DNA from: Streptomyces sp. NBC_00425
GTDB lineage: Bacteria > Actinomycetota > Actinomycetes > Streptomycetales > Streptomycetaceae
Reading direction: 5' to 3'
Assembly: GCF_036030735.1 (NCBI RefSeq)
Contig: NZ_CP107928.1
Location: 1,798,001 to 1,862,000, forward strand
Length of the DNA stretch: 64,000 nt
Below, in pieces: positions 17,490 to 26,158 of this stretch. The notes beneath the pieces were generated by a model. The model was not told where the DNA came from. It worked only from the letters and a program-made list of their open reading frames with translations, and did no database searches. The position numbers and the translations under genes are program-made. Positions within the stretch are counted from its first letter, which is position 1. Every line of letters starts with the position of its first letter.

Positions 17490-19604
17490 ATGGCCTCCAT
17501 GACCAACGGGGTGGATGTGCGCGCAGCGGCGGCCGAGTTCGACCGGACCGCCGTGGCGGACGTCGAGGCGGCTGCCGAGGACGAGCGCAAGCAGGTGCTG
17601 TCCCAGTTTCCGTTGGAGGAGTGGGCGGAGCTGCCGCTGGAGCGCTATGCCCTCGGGCAGGGCGCGCCGCCCGGGTCGGGGCCGACCTACTGCCGACTCA
17701 TGGAGTTCGGCACTCCCCATCTGGGGAGCATCAAGGGCGGCAGTGCCGCGAAGCACATCATGTACCACCACAACTCCGGCGAATGGCGGCTGGCCGCTCC
17801 CCTGCGCGGCATGGATCCGCAGGACGCGTGGGCGGAACTGCGCGGACAGTTCGTCCGTGCCTTCGACGCCGTCGAGGCAGGGGACTTCGAGGCCCTGGAC
17901 GACCTCGAAGTGCTGAGATGCGGGCCGACGTTGGTGACGAAATCCCTGGCGACCTACTTCCCTCAGCACTTCCTGCCGATCTACGCGGCCGAGCACATGC
18001 GGACGTTCGTCACGCTGCTCGGCGGCGAGGCGCAGGCGGGGGTCCCCGCCGCGCGCACGAACCGTCAACTGCGTGAACTCGTGCGAACCCGTGAGGAGTT
18101 CGAGGGCTGGACGGGACAGGAGGTGATGCGCTTCCTGTACAAGCACTTCAATCCACGGCAACGCGCCATCTGGAAGATCGCCCCCGGCGAGCGCGGCCGC
18201 CTGTGGAAGGAATGCCGGGACGGCGAGTTCATCTGCGTCGGGTGGGACGAGCTCGGCGATCTCGGCCAGTACCAGAGCGACACCGAACTGCAGCAGGCCC
18301 TGGACGCGCACTGGCCGCGCAGCAGTGGCGGCAGCCTGACCCTCGCCCGCCGGCTGCTGGCCTTCCGGGATCTGGAGGCGGGAGACCGGATCGTCGCCAA
18401 CCGCGGGACGGACGAGATCCTGGCCACCGGCAGGGTCGACGGGAGCTACCGCTACGACCCCGACCGGGCGGAGTTCCACCACGTCGTCCCCGTGGCCTGG
18501 GACCCTTCCCACGCGCAGAAACTTCCGAAGCCCCAGCACGGGTGGCGGTCGACCTTCGCCAAGGTCGACCCGTCCCTCTTCGCCCGGTTCACCACACACA
18601 GCACCGACTCCGTCTCCACCCCGGGTACGGGCCAGGCACAGGCTGGCACGCCCGTCCCGCTGCCCGATGACGTGCAGGTCGTACTGGACGCACTGGAGCG
18701 CAAGGGTCAGGTGATCCTCCACGGGCCGCCCGGGACGGGCAAGACCCGGCTCGCGCTCGGCACCGCCCTCGCCCTGGACGGCCGCGCGGACGCGCTCGGC
18801 GCCGACGCCCGCCAACGTGCCCAGGCGCAGGCCGAGATGCTGCACGGTGACCGGGTCCGCTTGGTCACCTTCCATCCCTCCTACGGCTACGAGGACTTCG
18901 TCGAGGGCTTCAAGCCGGACCTGAGCGCCACCGGCCCGGGGCTCACCCTCGCCCTCACGGACGGCCTGTTCCACAGCCTGTGCAGCCGGGCCGCCGCCGC
19001 CCCTCCCGACCAGAAGTTCTTGCTGGTCATCGACGAAATCAACCGCGGCGACCTGCCACGCATCTTCGGCGAGTTGATCACGCTCCTCGAACTCGACAAG
19101 CGGAACCTGCCGGTCGCCCTGCCCGTCAGCAAGCGCCGCTTCTCCGTACCGCCGAACGTCCGGGTCATCGGCACGATGAACACCGCCGACCGGAGCATCA
19201 GCCACCTGGATGCCGCGGTCCGCCGCCGCTTCGCGTTCCTGCCCGTGGGCCCGGACCCGGATGCCGTCTCCGGGACCGTCGGACCCCTGGACCTGGCCGC
19301 GTTCTTCGAGTCCCTCAACGCCCGCATCGCCCGCCATCTCGACGCCGACCACCAGATCGGGCACGCCTACCTGCTCCGCGACGGTGAACCGATCGCCACC
19401 GAGGAGGACCTGGCCGCGGCCTTCCACCACGAGGTGATCCCACTCCTGGAGGACTACTGCCTCGGCCGGGCGGAACTGCTGCACCGCATCCTCGGCGGCC
19501 TGGTCGACGCCGACACGGGGCGTCCGCTCCTCATGCCCCCGCAGGACCTGGCGGACGCGCTCGCGACCGAGTTCACCAGCGGCGTCCCCGGCCCGGATGC
19601 CTGA
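17490..19604 (+). CDS. mcrB: McrB-type AAA+ GTPase (first McrBC)
   Basis: 704 residues from ATG 17490 (ATG 17499 possible). Residues 1-225 are a helical N-terminal extension seen in actinobacterial McrB. Residues 230-365 are an EVE/PUA-like reader (IWKIAPGE, FICVGWDELGDLG). The AAA+ motor has Walker A GPPGTGKT at 412-419, Walker B IDEINR at 514-519, and the McrB signature GTMNTADRS near 561. McrB translocates on modified DNA and recruits the McrC nuclease. It overlaps mcrC by 8 bases. Confidence 0.92.
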   Translation: MASMTNGVDVRAAAAEFDRTAVADVEAAAEDERKQVLSQFPLEEWAELPLERYALGQGAPPGSGPTYCRLMEFGTPHLGSIKGGSAAKHIMYHHNSGEWRLAAPLRGMDPQDAWAELRGQFVRAFDAVEAGDFEALDDLEVLRCGPTLVTKSLATYFPQHFLPIYAAEHMRTFVTLLGGEAQAGVPAARTNRQLRELVRTREEFEGWTGQEVMRFLYKHFNPRQRAIWKIAPGERGRLWKECRDGEFICVGWDELGDLGQYQSDTELQQALDAHWPRSSGGSLTLARRLLAFRDLEAGDRIVANRGTDEILATGRVDGSYRYDPDRAEFHHVVPVAWDPSHAQKLPKPQHGWRSTFAKVDPSLFARFTTHSTDSVSTPGTGQAQAGTPVPLPDDVQVVLDALERKGQVILHGPPGTGKTRLALGTALALDGRADALGADARQRAQAQAEMLHGDRVRLVTFHPSYGYEDFVEGFKPDLSATGPGLTLALTDGLFHSLCSRAAAAPPDQKFLLVIDEINRGDLPRIFGELITLLELDKRNLPVALPVSKRRFSVPPNVRVIGTMNTADRSISHLDAAVRRRFAFLPVGPDPDAVSGTVGPLDLAAFFESLNARIARHLDADHQIGHAYLLRDGEPIATEEDLAAAFHHEVIPLLEDYCLGRAELLHRILGGLVDADTGRPLLMPPQDLADALATEFTSGVPGPDA

Positions 19605-20835
19605 CCGCGCCCCGGTCCGGCTCGGCGAGTACGAGTCCGCCCCGCTGGATTCCGATCAGCTCACTCCCCGGGACGTCGCTCGCCTGCACGCCCTCCAGGC
19701 ACGGGGCTGCCTCACCCTGACCAGGGAGCGCACCGGATGGCGGCTCAAGGCCGACGCGACCGTCGGAGTTCTGGCCCTGGACCGTGTCCGCGTGGTCATC
19801 GCACCCAAGTTCGCCATTCCGGGAGAGCAGCTCATGAGCTGGCTCGCCTACGCCCTCGGCACTCCGGTCCCGGCGACGGCCAGGCGGTGGGTAACAGGCC
19901 CCGAGGGTTACGCCGACCTGGTCGCCGCCGCCCTGCTCGAAGAGTGCGAGCGGCTGCTACGGGAGGGACCGCGCCGGGACTACGTACGCCGCCGGAGCGT
20001 CGAACCGGTACTCCGGGGACGCCTGGACGTCGCCGCCCAGGCCACCCGCCGCTATGGGCAACTGGACCAGCTGCACGTCCGCACCTTCGACCGGGAGGCG
20101 GACATCTGGGACAACCGCGTTCTGGGGAGCGCACTGAGGGCGGCGATCGGCCTGACCGACAGCCCCGACCTGGCACGCGCCCTGCACGGCATCGCCGGTG
20201 CCTTCCCGCAGGCTCCGACCCCGGCCGCGGCGCTCCGCGCTCTGGACCGCACTCACTACACCCGCCTCAACGCCCGCTACCGGCCCGCCCACACCTGGGC
20301 CCGCCTGCTGCTGCGCGGCGGCGGCGTGACCGACCTGCTCACCGACCAAGGCACCACGGCGGACGGCCTCCTGCTCACCATGCCCGCGCTCTGGGAAGCC
20401 GTCGTCCGCCGTCTCGGCACCGAGGCCGTCGGCCTGCACGGGGGCCAGGCCGTACCCGGCGGAAGCGGCGTCGGCATCACCGTCCGCGGGGACTTGGGCA
20501 ACGCCTCGACCTTCCGGCCCGACCTCCTGCTCAGCCTTCCAGGACACGACACGGGACAACGCACGCTGCTGCCCGTGGACGCCAAGTACAAGCGCTACGA
20601 CCGCCACGGCGTGAGCGCGACCGACGTCCACCAGCTCCTCACCTACAGCAGCGGCTACGCGCCCGCCGACGCCCCGGTCTCCGTCATCGTCCATCCCCAG
20701 CAAGGCAGTCACACCCATCGGTCCCTGCAAGTACGGCGTGCGAAAGGCCTGTTGGGCACCATCCGCATTCTCGGCGTCGACACCCGCGCCACGCCGCAGC
20801 AGGCGATGGCGTGGATCGGCTCAGCACTGCGCTGA
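19597..20835 (+). CDS. mcrC: McrC nuclease subunit (first McrBC)
   Basis: 412 residues. It has a typical McrC layout: N-terminal beta domain, helical middle, and C-terminal PD-(D/E)xK nuclease with D309 (RPDLLL), D328 and K330 (VDAKYK). The catalytic residues are intact, so the system should be able to cut. The start ATG lies within the end of mcrB, indicating coupled translation. Confidence 0.92.
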   Translation: MPDRAPVRLGEYESAPLDSDQLTPRDVARLHALQARGCLTLTRERTGWRLKADATVGVLALDRVRVVIAPKFAIPGEQLMSWLAYALGTPVPATARRWVTGPEGYADLVAAALLEECERLLREGPRRDYVRRRSVEPVLRGRLDVAAQATRRYGQLDQLHVRTFDREADIWDNRVLGSALRAAIGLTDSPDLARALHGIAGAFPQAPTPAAALRALDRTHYTRLNARYRPAHTWARLLLRGGGVTDLLTDQGTTADGLLLTMPALWEAVVRRLGTEAVGLHGGQAVPGGSGVGITVRGDLGNASTFRPDLLLSLPGHDTGQRTLLPVDAKYKRYDRHGVSATDVHQLLTYSSGYAPADAPVSVIVHPQQGSHTHRSLQVRRAKGLLGTIRILGVDTRATPQQAMAWIGSALR

Positions 20836-20929
20836 CCACCACACGTCGCCCATCGCACGGCAGCCGTGGTCCGTGGGGAGGCCGACGGGCCTCGGCCCGG
20901 CGGATGGACCGGCTCGAGGCACCCCTTTT

Positions 20930-20969
20930 CGCACATAGGTGCGCCGTTCGAATCCGTGTACACGCACCA
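20930..20969 (+). other. tRNA 3'-end-like remnant in the intergenic region
   Basis: The sequence has a short hairpin (CGCAC-ATAG-GTGCG), then GTTCGAATCC resembling a T-loop, a 7-base stretch, A and CCA, in the order found at the 3' end of class II tRNAs. The T-stem has one mismatch and no matching 5' acceptor, D-arm or anticodon arm is found upstream, so it is not a functional tRNA. It also contains the palindrome CGTGTACACG (20955-20964). It could be a relic attachment site left by an integrated element. The rest of 20836-21105 shows no gene. Confidence 0.3.
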
Positions 20970-21105
20970 CATCGACCCGATCCAAGTAAGTCCGTTGACG
21001 TCGCTAACATGTCTGCGGCATGCTCGGTCCGACAACGGCTCACCGTCCCCTCGCGTCACCTTGGGCACGACCGCCGCAGCCATCCAGCGCCCGAGGAGTT
21101 CGCAC

Positions 21106-23508
21106 ATGAGCGACACCAGCCTCCGTGACCTGCTCCTCGCCCGTCTGCCGGCTTCCGGACTCTCTGCCGAGGAGCAGACCCTGCTGCGGGATCTGCTGCC
21201 TGCCGCACAACCCCGGAGCGGTGGCCGTTCCGGGACCGTGTACATGCGGTCCATCACGGCCTCCGGCTGGCGCGGCATCGGGCCCGCCGCCACGGTCCGG
21301 CTGAATCCCGGCCCCGGTCTGACGCTGGTGGCGGGCCGCAACGGCTCCGGCAAGTCGAGCTTCGCCGAGGCCGCGGAGATGGCCTTGACGGGCGACAACT
21401 ACCGCTGGCAGGGGCGCACTCAGGTATGGAAGAAGGGCTGGCGCAACCTCCACGAGCACTCCGCCCCCGAGGTCGCGGTGGAGCTCGGCTTCGACGCGGG
21501 CAGTGACGGTGAGGGCACCAGGGAGCCCGTGACCGTACGCCGGGTCTGGTACGGCGAAGGGCTCGAGGAGTCCCGTACCGTCGTGGAGGAAGCCGGACAG
21601 GCCACCGGCGAAGTCGTGCACGACGTGATCGACTCCGAGCAACTGTCATTGTACCGGCCGTTCCTCCCGTACACGCAGCTCGGTGCGGTGATCAACGGGC
21701 CGCTGACCACCCTGCACGACGAGATCGCCCGGATCCTCGGCCTCGAACTGCTCAGTGAAACCGACGCGGCGGCACGGGCTCGGGCCAAGACCCTGACCGA
21801 CGCCGAGACCGCCGCGAAGGCCCTCACCGCCACCGTGATCCAGGAGTTGTCGGAGGTGGACGACCCGCGCGCCAAGGAGGCGATCACGGCGCTCTCCGGC
21901 AGGAGCCCCGACCTGGACGCCGTCCGGGCCCTGTTGCAGGGCCACGGCGCCGCCGACGAGGCACACCTCGCCCGACTGCGGCGGCTGGCCGATCTCGAGC
22001 CCCCGGACCGGCCGTTGATCGCGAAGGCCGTGACCCGGCTGCGCTCGTCGGCCGCCGCGGCCGACGACGCACGCCGCGGGTCCGCCGAGGACGCCAGGCA
22101 GTTGATCAAGCTGCTCGACGCCGCGCTGGAACACCGCCGCCGCCATCCCGACGTCTCCGACTGCCCCGTATGCGGCAGCACTGACCTCTTGGACCGCTCC
22201 TGGGCGGAGCGCACACGCGCGCAGGTCGAGAGGCTCCAGACGGAGGCCGCCGAGGCCGAGGCAGCACACCGTGAACTCGTGAACGCGGTGCGGGAGGTGC
22301 ACGACCTGATGCGGCCAGCCCCTGTCTGGCTCCAGGCCGACGAGCCCTCCCTCGCCGCGCTGTGGCGGGATCTGGTCGCCTGCCGCACGGTTCGTGACCC
22401 GCGCGAGCTGGCCGACCGTGCGGAACGCGCTGCAGCGGTCCTCGGTGATGCCTGTGATCAGGTCCGAGAGGACGCCCGCCGACGGGTGACGGCGCAGGAC
22501 GGCCGCTGGCAGCCCGTGGCCGCACGCCTGTCCGGGTGGTTGGGACAGGCGGAGGCCGCGCAGGCGGCGAAGCCCGCCCGCAAGCAGGTCAAGGCCGTAC
22601 GCGACTGGGTGCGGGCGCTCACCGACGAATTGCGGGACGCCCGGTTCAAGCCGTTCGCCGACCAGTCCGGGCAGATCTGGCGACTGTTGTGCGAACGCAG
22701 CAGCGTCCTGCTGGGCGCGATCGGGCTCACCGGTGTCGGTCCGCAACGACAGGTCAGTCTCCCCGTCTCCGTGGACGAGGCCGACGCGCCCGCCTTCGGC
22801 GTCATGAGCCAGGGCGAACTGCACTCACTAGCCCTCTCCCTGTTCATCCCGCGCGCCACCCACCAGGAGAGTCCCTTCGGTTTCCTGGTCATCGACGACC
22901 CGGTGCAGTCCATGGACCCGGAGAAGGTCGACGGCCTCGCCAAGGTTCTCGACCTGTACGCGCGGCACCGGCAGGTCGTCGTCTTCACTCACGACACCCG
23001 GCTCGAAGAGGCCATCCAGCGGCTCGGCCTGAGGGCGACGGTCATGCGGGTGTCCCGGCAGACCGACTCGGTCGTTCATGTCACCTCCGTCAGCGACCCG
23101 GTGAGCCAGGCCCTGGCGGAGGCACGGGCCATCGCTCTCGATCCGCACCTTCCGCCGGAAGTCGCCGACCGGGTGCTCCCCTCGATGTGCCGTCTGGCAC
23201 TGGAGGCCGCCTACCAGGACACCGCGCGGCGTGCCCTGCGCGCGGCCGGTTTCGGGCAGCGCTCCATCCAGGAGCAGGTCACCCGGCCGGGGCCCCTCAC
23301 CGGCCTGGCGGCCCTCGCGATGGGCATGCGGGGCAAGGAGCGGAGCAAGGTGCTGGACGCCGTCACCCGCGACCACGGCCTCTGGGCCCGGGAGTTGATC
23401 CAGAGGCTGAACCAGGCATCGCACCAGGCGCCGGCCACGCCCGCCGGTGACCGCCTGACTCTGGTCGACCGTACGCAGCGGCTCGCCAAGGAGGTGCTCG
23501 CCCGGTGA
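21106..23508 (+). CDS. Rad50/SbcC-like ATPase with zinc-hook motif
   Basis: 800 residues from ATG 21106, with GAGGAG upstream; the frame opens earlier but lacks homology. Walker A GRNGSGKS lies at 77-84, and a CPVCG hook motif at 353-357 between two helical arms. An ABC-type signature MSQGELHSLALS (about 567-578) and Walker B FLVIDD at 593-598 are followed by an H-loop FTHD. A C-terminal helical extension of about 150 residues follows. Its order and spacing match short SMC-like defence ATPases. The partner gene overlaps by 4 bases. It probably senses DNA structure; no nuclease domain is evident in it. Confidence 0.8.
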   Translation: MSDTSLRDLLLARLPASGLSAEEQTLLRDLLPAAQPRSGGRSGTVYMRSITASGWRGIGPAATVRLNPGPGLTLVAGRNGSGKSSFAEAAEMALTGDNYRWQGRTQVWKKGWRNLHEHSAPEVAVELGFDAGSDGEGTREPVTVRRVWYGEGLEESRTVVEEAGQATGEVVHDVIDSEQLSLYRPFLPYTQLGAVINGPLTTLHDEIARILGLELLSETDAAARARAKTLTDAETAAKALTATVIQELSEVDDPRAKEAITALSGRSPDLDAVRALLQGHGAADEAHLARLRRLADLEPPDRPLIAKAVTRLRSSAAAADDARRGSAEDARQLIKLLDAALEHRRRHPDVSDCPVCGSTDLLDRSWAERTRAQVERLQTEAAEAEAAHRELVNAVREVHDLMRPAPVWLQADEPSLAALWRDLVACRTVRDPRELADRAERAAAVLGDACDQVREDARRRVTAQDGRWQPVAARLSGWLGQAEAAQAAKPARKQVKAVRDWVRALTDELRDARFKPFADQSGQIWRLLCERSSVLLGAIGLTGVGPQRQVSLPVSVDEADAPAFGVMSQGELHSLALSLFIPRATHQESPFGFLVIDDPVQSMDPEKVDGLAKVLDLYARHRQVVVFTHDTRLEEAIQRLGLRATVMRVSRQTDSVVHVTSVSDPVSQALAEARAIALDPHLPPEVADRVLPSMCRLALEAAYQDTARRALRAAGFGQRSIQEQVTRPGPLTGLAALAMGMRGKERSKVLDAVTRDHGLWARELIQRLNQASHQAPATPAGDRLTLVDRTQRLAKEVLAR

Positions 23509-23900
23509 CCATTCCCCCGCTCTCCACCCGCGTTCTCCCCACGAACGAACTCCTGTCGGCCGCAGACCAGTTGCTCAATCCGCCGGACGACACCGCGCTC
23601 TCCCCCGATGTCCGGGCGCGCGCCGCGGCCACCCTGCTCCGGCTGGCCCTCGACGAAACCCTCGACGCCTTCTGGCGGTCGGTCAGCCCTCGCATGACCC
23701 TCAATGCCCGCACCCGCATGCTCTGCCTTCAGTGGTACGTCAGTCCCTCCGTCGCGCGCCAGTGGTACACCGTCTGGTCCGGTCTCAGCGCCGCCTGTCA
23801 TTACCACACGTACGACCTGCCTCCCACCCCGACCGAGGTTCGAGCCTGGCACCAGGACGTGAGCGAGCTGCTCCGAGTCCTGGCCGCCGCCACCGCCTGA
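23505..23900 (+). CDS. Small partner of the Rad50-like ATPase
   Basis: 131 residues from GTG 23505 (GTGA overlap). The sequence is helical, with LLSAADQLLN, a LRLALDETLDAFWRS helix, and a Trp/Tyr/His-rich end (ARQWYTVWSGLSAACHYHTYDL). I recognise no family. Obligate coupling to the ATPase implies a complex partner, possibly an effector or a regulator. HNH and PD-(D/E)xK motifs are absent. Confidence 0.7.
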   Translation: MTIPPLSTRVLPTNELLSAADQLLNPPDDTALSPDVRARAAATLLRLALDETLDAFWRSVSPRMTLNARTRMLCLQWYVSPSVARQWYTVWSGLSAACHYHTYDLPPTPTEVRAWHQDVSELLRVLAAATA

Positions 23901-23939
23901 AGGACTCCCCCCTTTCCCGTACACGCGAGGAGCAGCACG

Positions 23940-24110
23940 TTGGACGCCCGCCGCTACCGCATGGTGGTCACCAGCCGCACCGATGGAGAGAGCCACCGGG
24001 GTCACCAAGGTGGGAACGCCCACGGTCTGCGGTTCCGGGTCCGGCGGTCGCAGCCGCCGGCGCTCCTCCTGGTCCCCGTCTTGTCCGCTCCGCGCTCGCC
24101 TTACCGCTGA
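23940..24110 (+). CDS. Possible 56-residue ORF
   Basis: TTG start preceded by GAGGAG at 23928-23933, with stop TGA 24108. The predicted peptide is Arg-rich at first, then hydrophobic (PALLLVPVL). It matches nothing I know and may be the broken end of a lost gene in this scarred intergenic stretch. Confidence 0.25.
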   Translation: MDARRYRMVVTSRTDGESHRGHQGGNAHGLRFRVRRSQPPALLLVPVLSAPRSPYR

Positions 24111-24146
24111 CCAGCGAATGGACGGGCCCCAACAGGTAGGAGTGCC

Positions 24147-24263
24147 GTGTCGAGCAAGGCCGGAACACCACAGCGCAACATCCGGAGATCTCTACGGGTA
24201 GTACCGTGTAGGTCACGTAGTCGACCGCCCGCGCACGCGTTTTCCAGGCGGTACGCACGCTGA
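24147..24263 (+). pseudogene. Truncated start of an RHH-type small gene
   Basis: A good ribosome site (GTAGGAG) precedes GTG 24147. The first residues, SSKAGTPQRNIR, are typical of ribbon-helix-helix antitoxin-like proteins, which continue with a conserved VDDELW segment. Here the homology stops after 13 codons and the frame continues as Arg-rich nonsense to 24261. This looks like a deletion junction near 24185. The rest of 23901-24410 holds no other gene. Confidence 0.3.
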
Positions 24264-24410
24264 GCGAGCACGTCGCGACATGGGTCCCGCCCGGCGGCCT
24301 GTGACGGGCGGCCGTTCCTCTCGGGCATCGACCTCTCCCCGGAAAAGCGTTGCCCACCGTCCGTCGTCACGCGAATCTGATCACATGAGCCGAAGCAGGG
24401 GGACACGGAG

Positions 24411-26123
24411 ATGACCACCACAGGCCTGGACACCCAGCCGAGTGCGACCACGTATGAGCTGGGCGACCTCGTTGCCCAGGCGTGGAACGGCAGAATCCAC
24501 GTCCCGCACTTCCAGCGTGATTTCCGCTGGGGCACCAGTGACGTGCTCCGTCTCTTCGACAGCATCGTCAAGGGCTACCCCATCGGAAACCTTCTCCTCT
24601 GGGTTCGCAAGACACCCCCGCGGTCCTTCACGCTGGGCCAGCTGAAGATCGACGCCCCGGCCTCTCCGGACGCCCTCTGGGTGGTGGACGGGCAGCAGCG
24701 CATCACCAGTCTCGCCAATGCCCTGAGCCCCGAAGGACACCTCCACGAGCCGTTCTCCATCTACTACGACCTCGCGGAGAAGAGGTTCATCGCTCAGCCC
24801 AAGACCCGTGAACCCCAGCACATCGCGTTGCCCGTTCTCTTCGACCTCAAGAGGCTCCTCGGCTGGTTCCGAACCGAGGGGGAACTGGTCGCGGAACTGT
24901 TCGACGAGGCTGACCGAGTCGCCACCGCGCTGCGCCAGTACAAGGTGCCCGCGTACCTCGTTCGGCAGGACGATCTCGACATCCTGACCGACATCTTCGA
25001 CCGTATGAACAACTACGGAAAACGCCTCAACCGGGCAGAGATCTTCTCCGCGCTGTATGCGGGCCCCGAGGAGGGGGCGGCGGAAAGGCTGAATCTCTCC
25101 CGGATCGCCGACCGCATCGCGACCAGGACCGGCTTCGGCACCATTGACACGGACACCGTGCTCGCGTCGATCCTCGCGCGTCGGGGGCCGGATCCCTCTC
25201 GGGACATCCGTAATGAGTTCACGTCCGTCGGCCGCCGCACCGCTCCGGAGTTCGAGGACGAAGATCAGTACTCCGCATACGGTGAAGGTGAGGAGGCCCT
25301 GGTCCGCGCCATCGCATTCCTGCAGAGCGAGGCGCAGGTGCCGCACCTCGCACTCCTCGTCTATCGGGCGTTGCTGGTCGTCATGACCCGCTTCTTCGCC
25401 CACTTCCCCGAGCCGGAACCCAACACCCGTCGGCTGCTGCGCCGGCTGTACTGGCGTGTGGCGGTGTCCGGGCCCGCCGTCTTCAAGGGAAGCTTCACCC
25501 AGGTGTCGAGGGTGCTGTGCGCCCGAATCCGCAAGGGCGACGAGCACGGTTCGATCATGGGGCTCATGGACGCCATGGCGGAGGCTCAGCCGTCGATTCC
25601 GACAATCGAGCGCTTCCGAACCAACGAGGCCGCCGCGAAGATCATCCTCAGCTCGTGGTGGTCCCTGCGTCCCCGCTCTCTGGTCACCGGTGCGCCCTTC
25701 GACGTCCAGGATCTGTCGACGCTGCTTGCCGACCAGAAGACCGCCGGCACGGTGGCACACGTGATCTTTCCGCGTGGGCTCACCGCTCAGCAGGTGCTCT
25801 ACGCGGCGAACCGCTTGTTCCTGCCCAGCGCCGAGGACCCGGTCTCGGAGATCACCACCTTGCTCGCCCGCCGTCCCGATCACCTCGACGACGCCACCTG
25901 GGAGAAGGTTCTGGCGTCACACACGATGAACCGGGAGACCAGCCAGGCTCTCGCCGGAGGGGACCGCGAGGCATTCCTGTACCGGCGGCAGGAGATCATC
26001 CAGCAGCACCTGGCGCAATTCCTCGGCCGAATGGCGGAGTGGGACTACGAGGACACACCGTCATTGGACACCCTCGACTTCGACACCCTCGAGGAACTCG
26101 ACGAGCCAGAAGAGATGTTCTGA
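24411..26123 (+). CDS. DUF262 (GmrS/SspE-type) NTPase-fold protein
   Basis: 570 residues. The DUF262 domain is clear: VPHFQRDFRW at 31-40, DSIVKGYPIGNLLLW, and DGQQR at 93-97, the nucleotide-binding signature of GmrSD and SspE. A long helical middle follows. The C-terminal 170 residues lack a recognisable HNH/DUF1524 nuclease motif, so it is not a standard two-domain GmrSD. The gene ends in an acidic tail. It is followed after 35 bases by hipA, probably in one operon. Confidence 0.8.
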   Translation: MTTTGLDTQPSATTYELGDLVAQAWNGRIHVPHFQRDFRWGTSDVLRLFDSIVKGYPIGNLLLWVRKTPPRSFTLGQLKIDAPASPDALWVVDGQQRITSLANALSPEGHLHEPFSIYYDLAEKRFIAQPKTREPQHIALPVLFDLKRLLGWFRTEGELVAELFDEADRVATALRQYKVPAYLVRQDDLDILTDIFDRMNNYGKRLNRAEIFSALYAGPEEGAAERLNLSRIADRIATRTGFGTIDTDTVLASILARRGPDPSRDIRNEFTSVGRRTAPEFEDEDQYSAYGEGEEALVRAIAFLQSEAQVPHLALLVYRALLVVMTRFFAHFPEPEPNTRRLLRRLYWRVAVSGPAVFKGSFTQVSRVLCARIRKGDEHGSIMGLMDAMAEAQPSIPTIERFRTNEAAAKIILSSWWSLRPRSLVTGAPFDVQDLSTLLADQKTAGTVAHVIFPRGLTAQQVLYAANRLFLPSAEDPVSEITTLLARRPDHLDDATWEKVLASHTMNRETSQALAGGDREAFLYRRQEIIQQHLAQFLGRMAEWDYEDTPSLDTLDFDTLEELDEPEEMF

Positions 26124-26158
26124 CCAGTCCACCCTTCGTGAACAGGACACCATCGCGG

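Noticed and set aside
17256..19484. 742-codon open frame on the minus strand
   Set aside because: Antisense to mcrB, with no family features and a composition rich in Gly, Arg and Val typical of a shadow frame.
20930..20969. Functional tRNA gene
   Set aside because: No 5' acceptor strand, D-arm or anticodon arm, and the T-stem has a mismatch.
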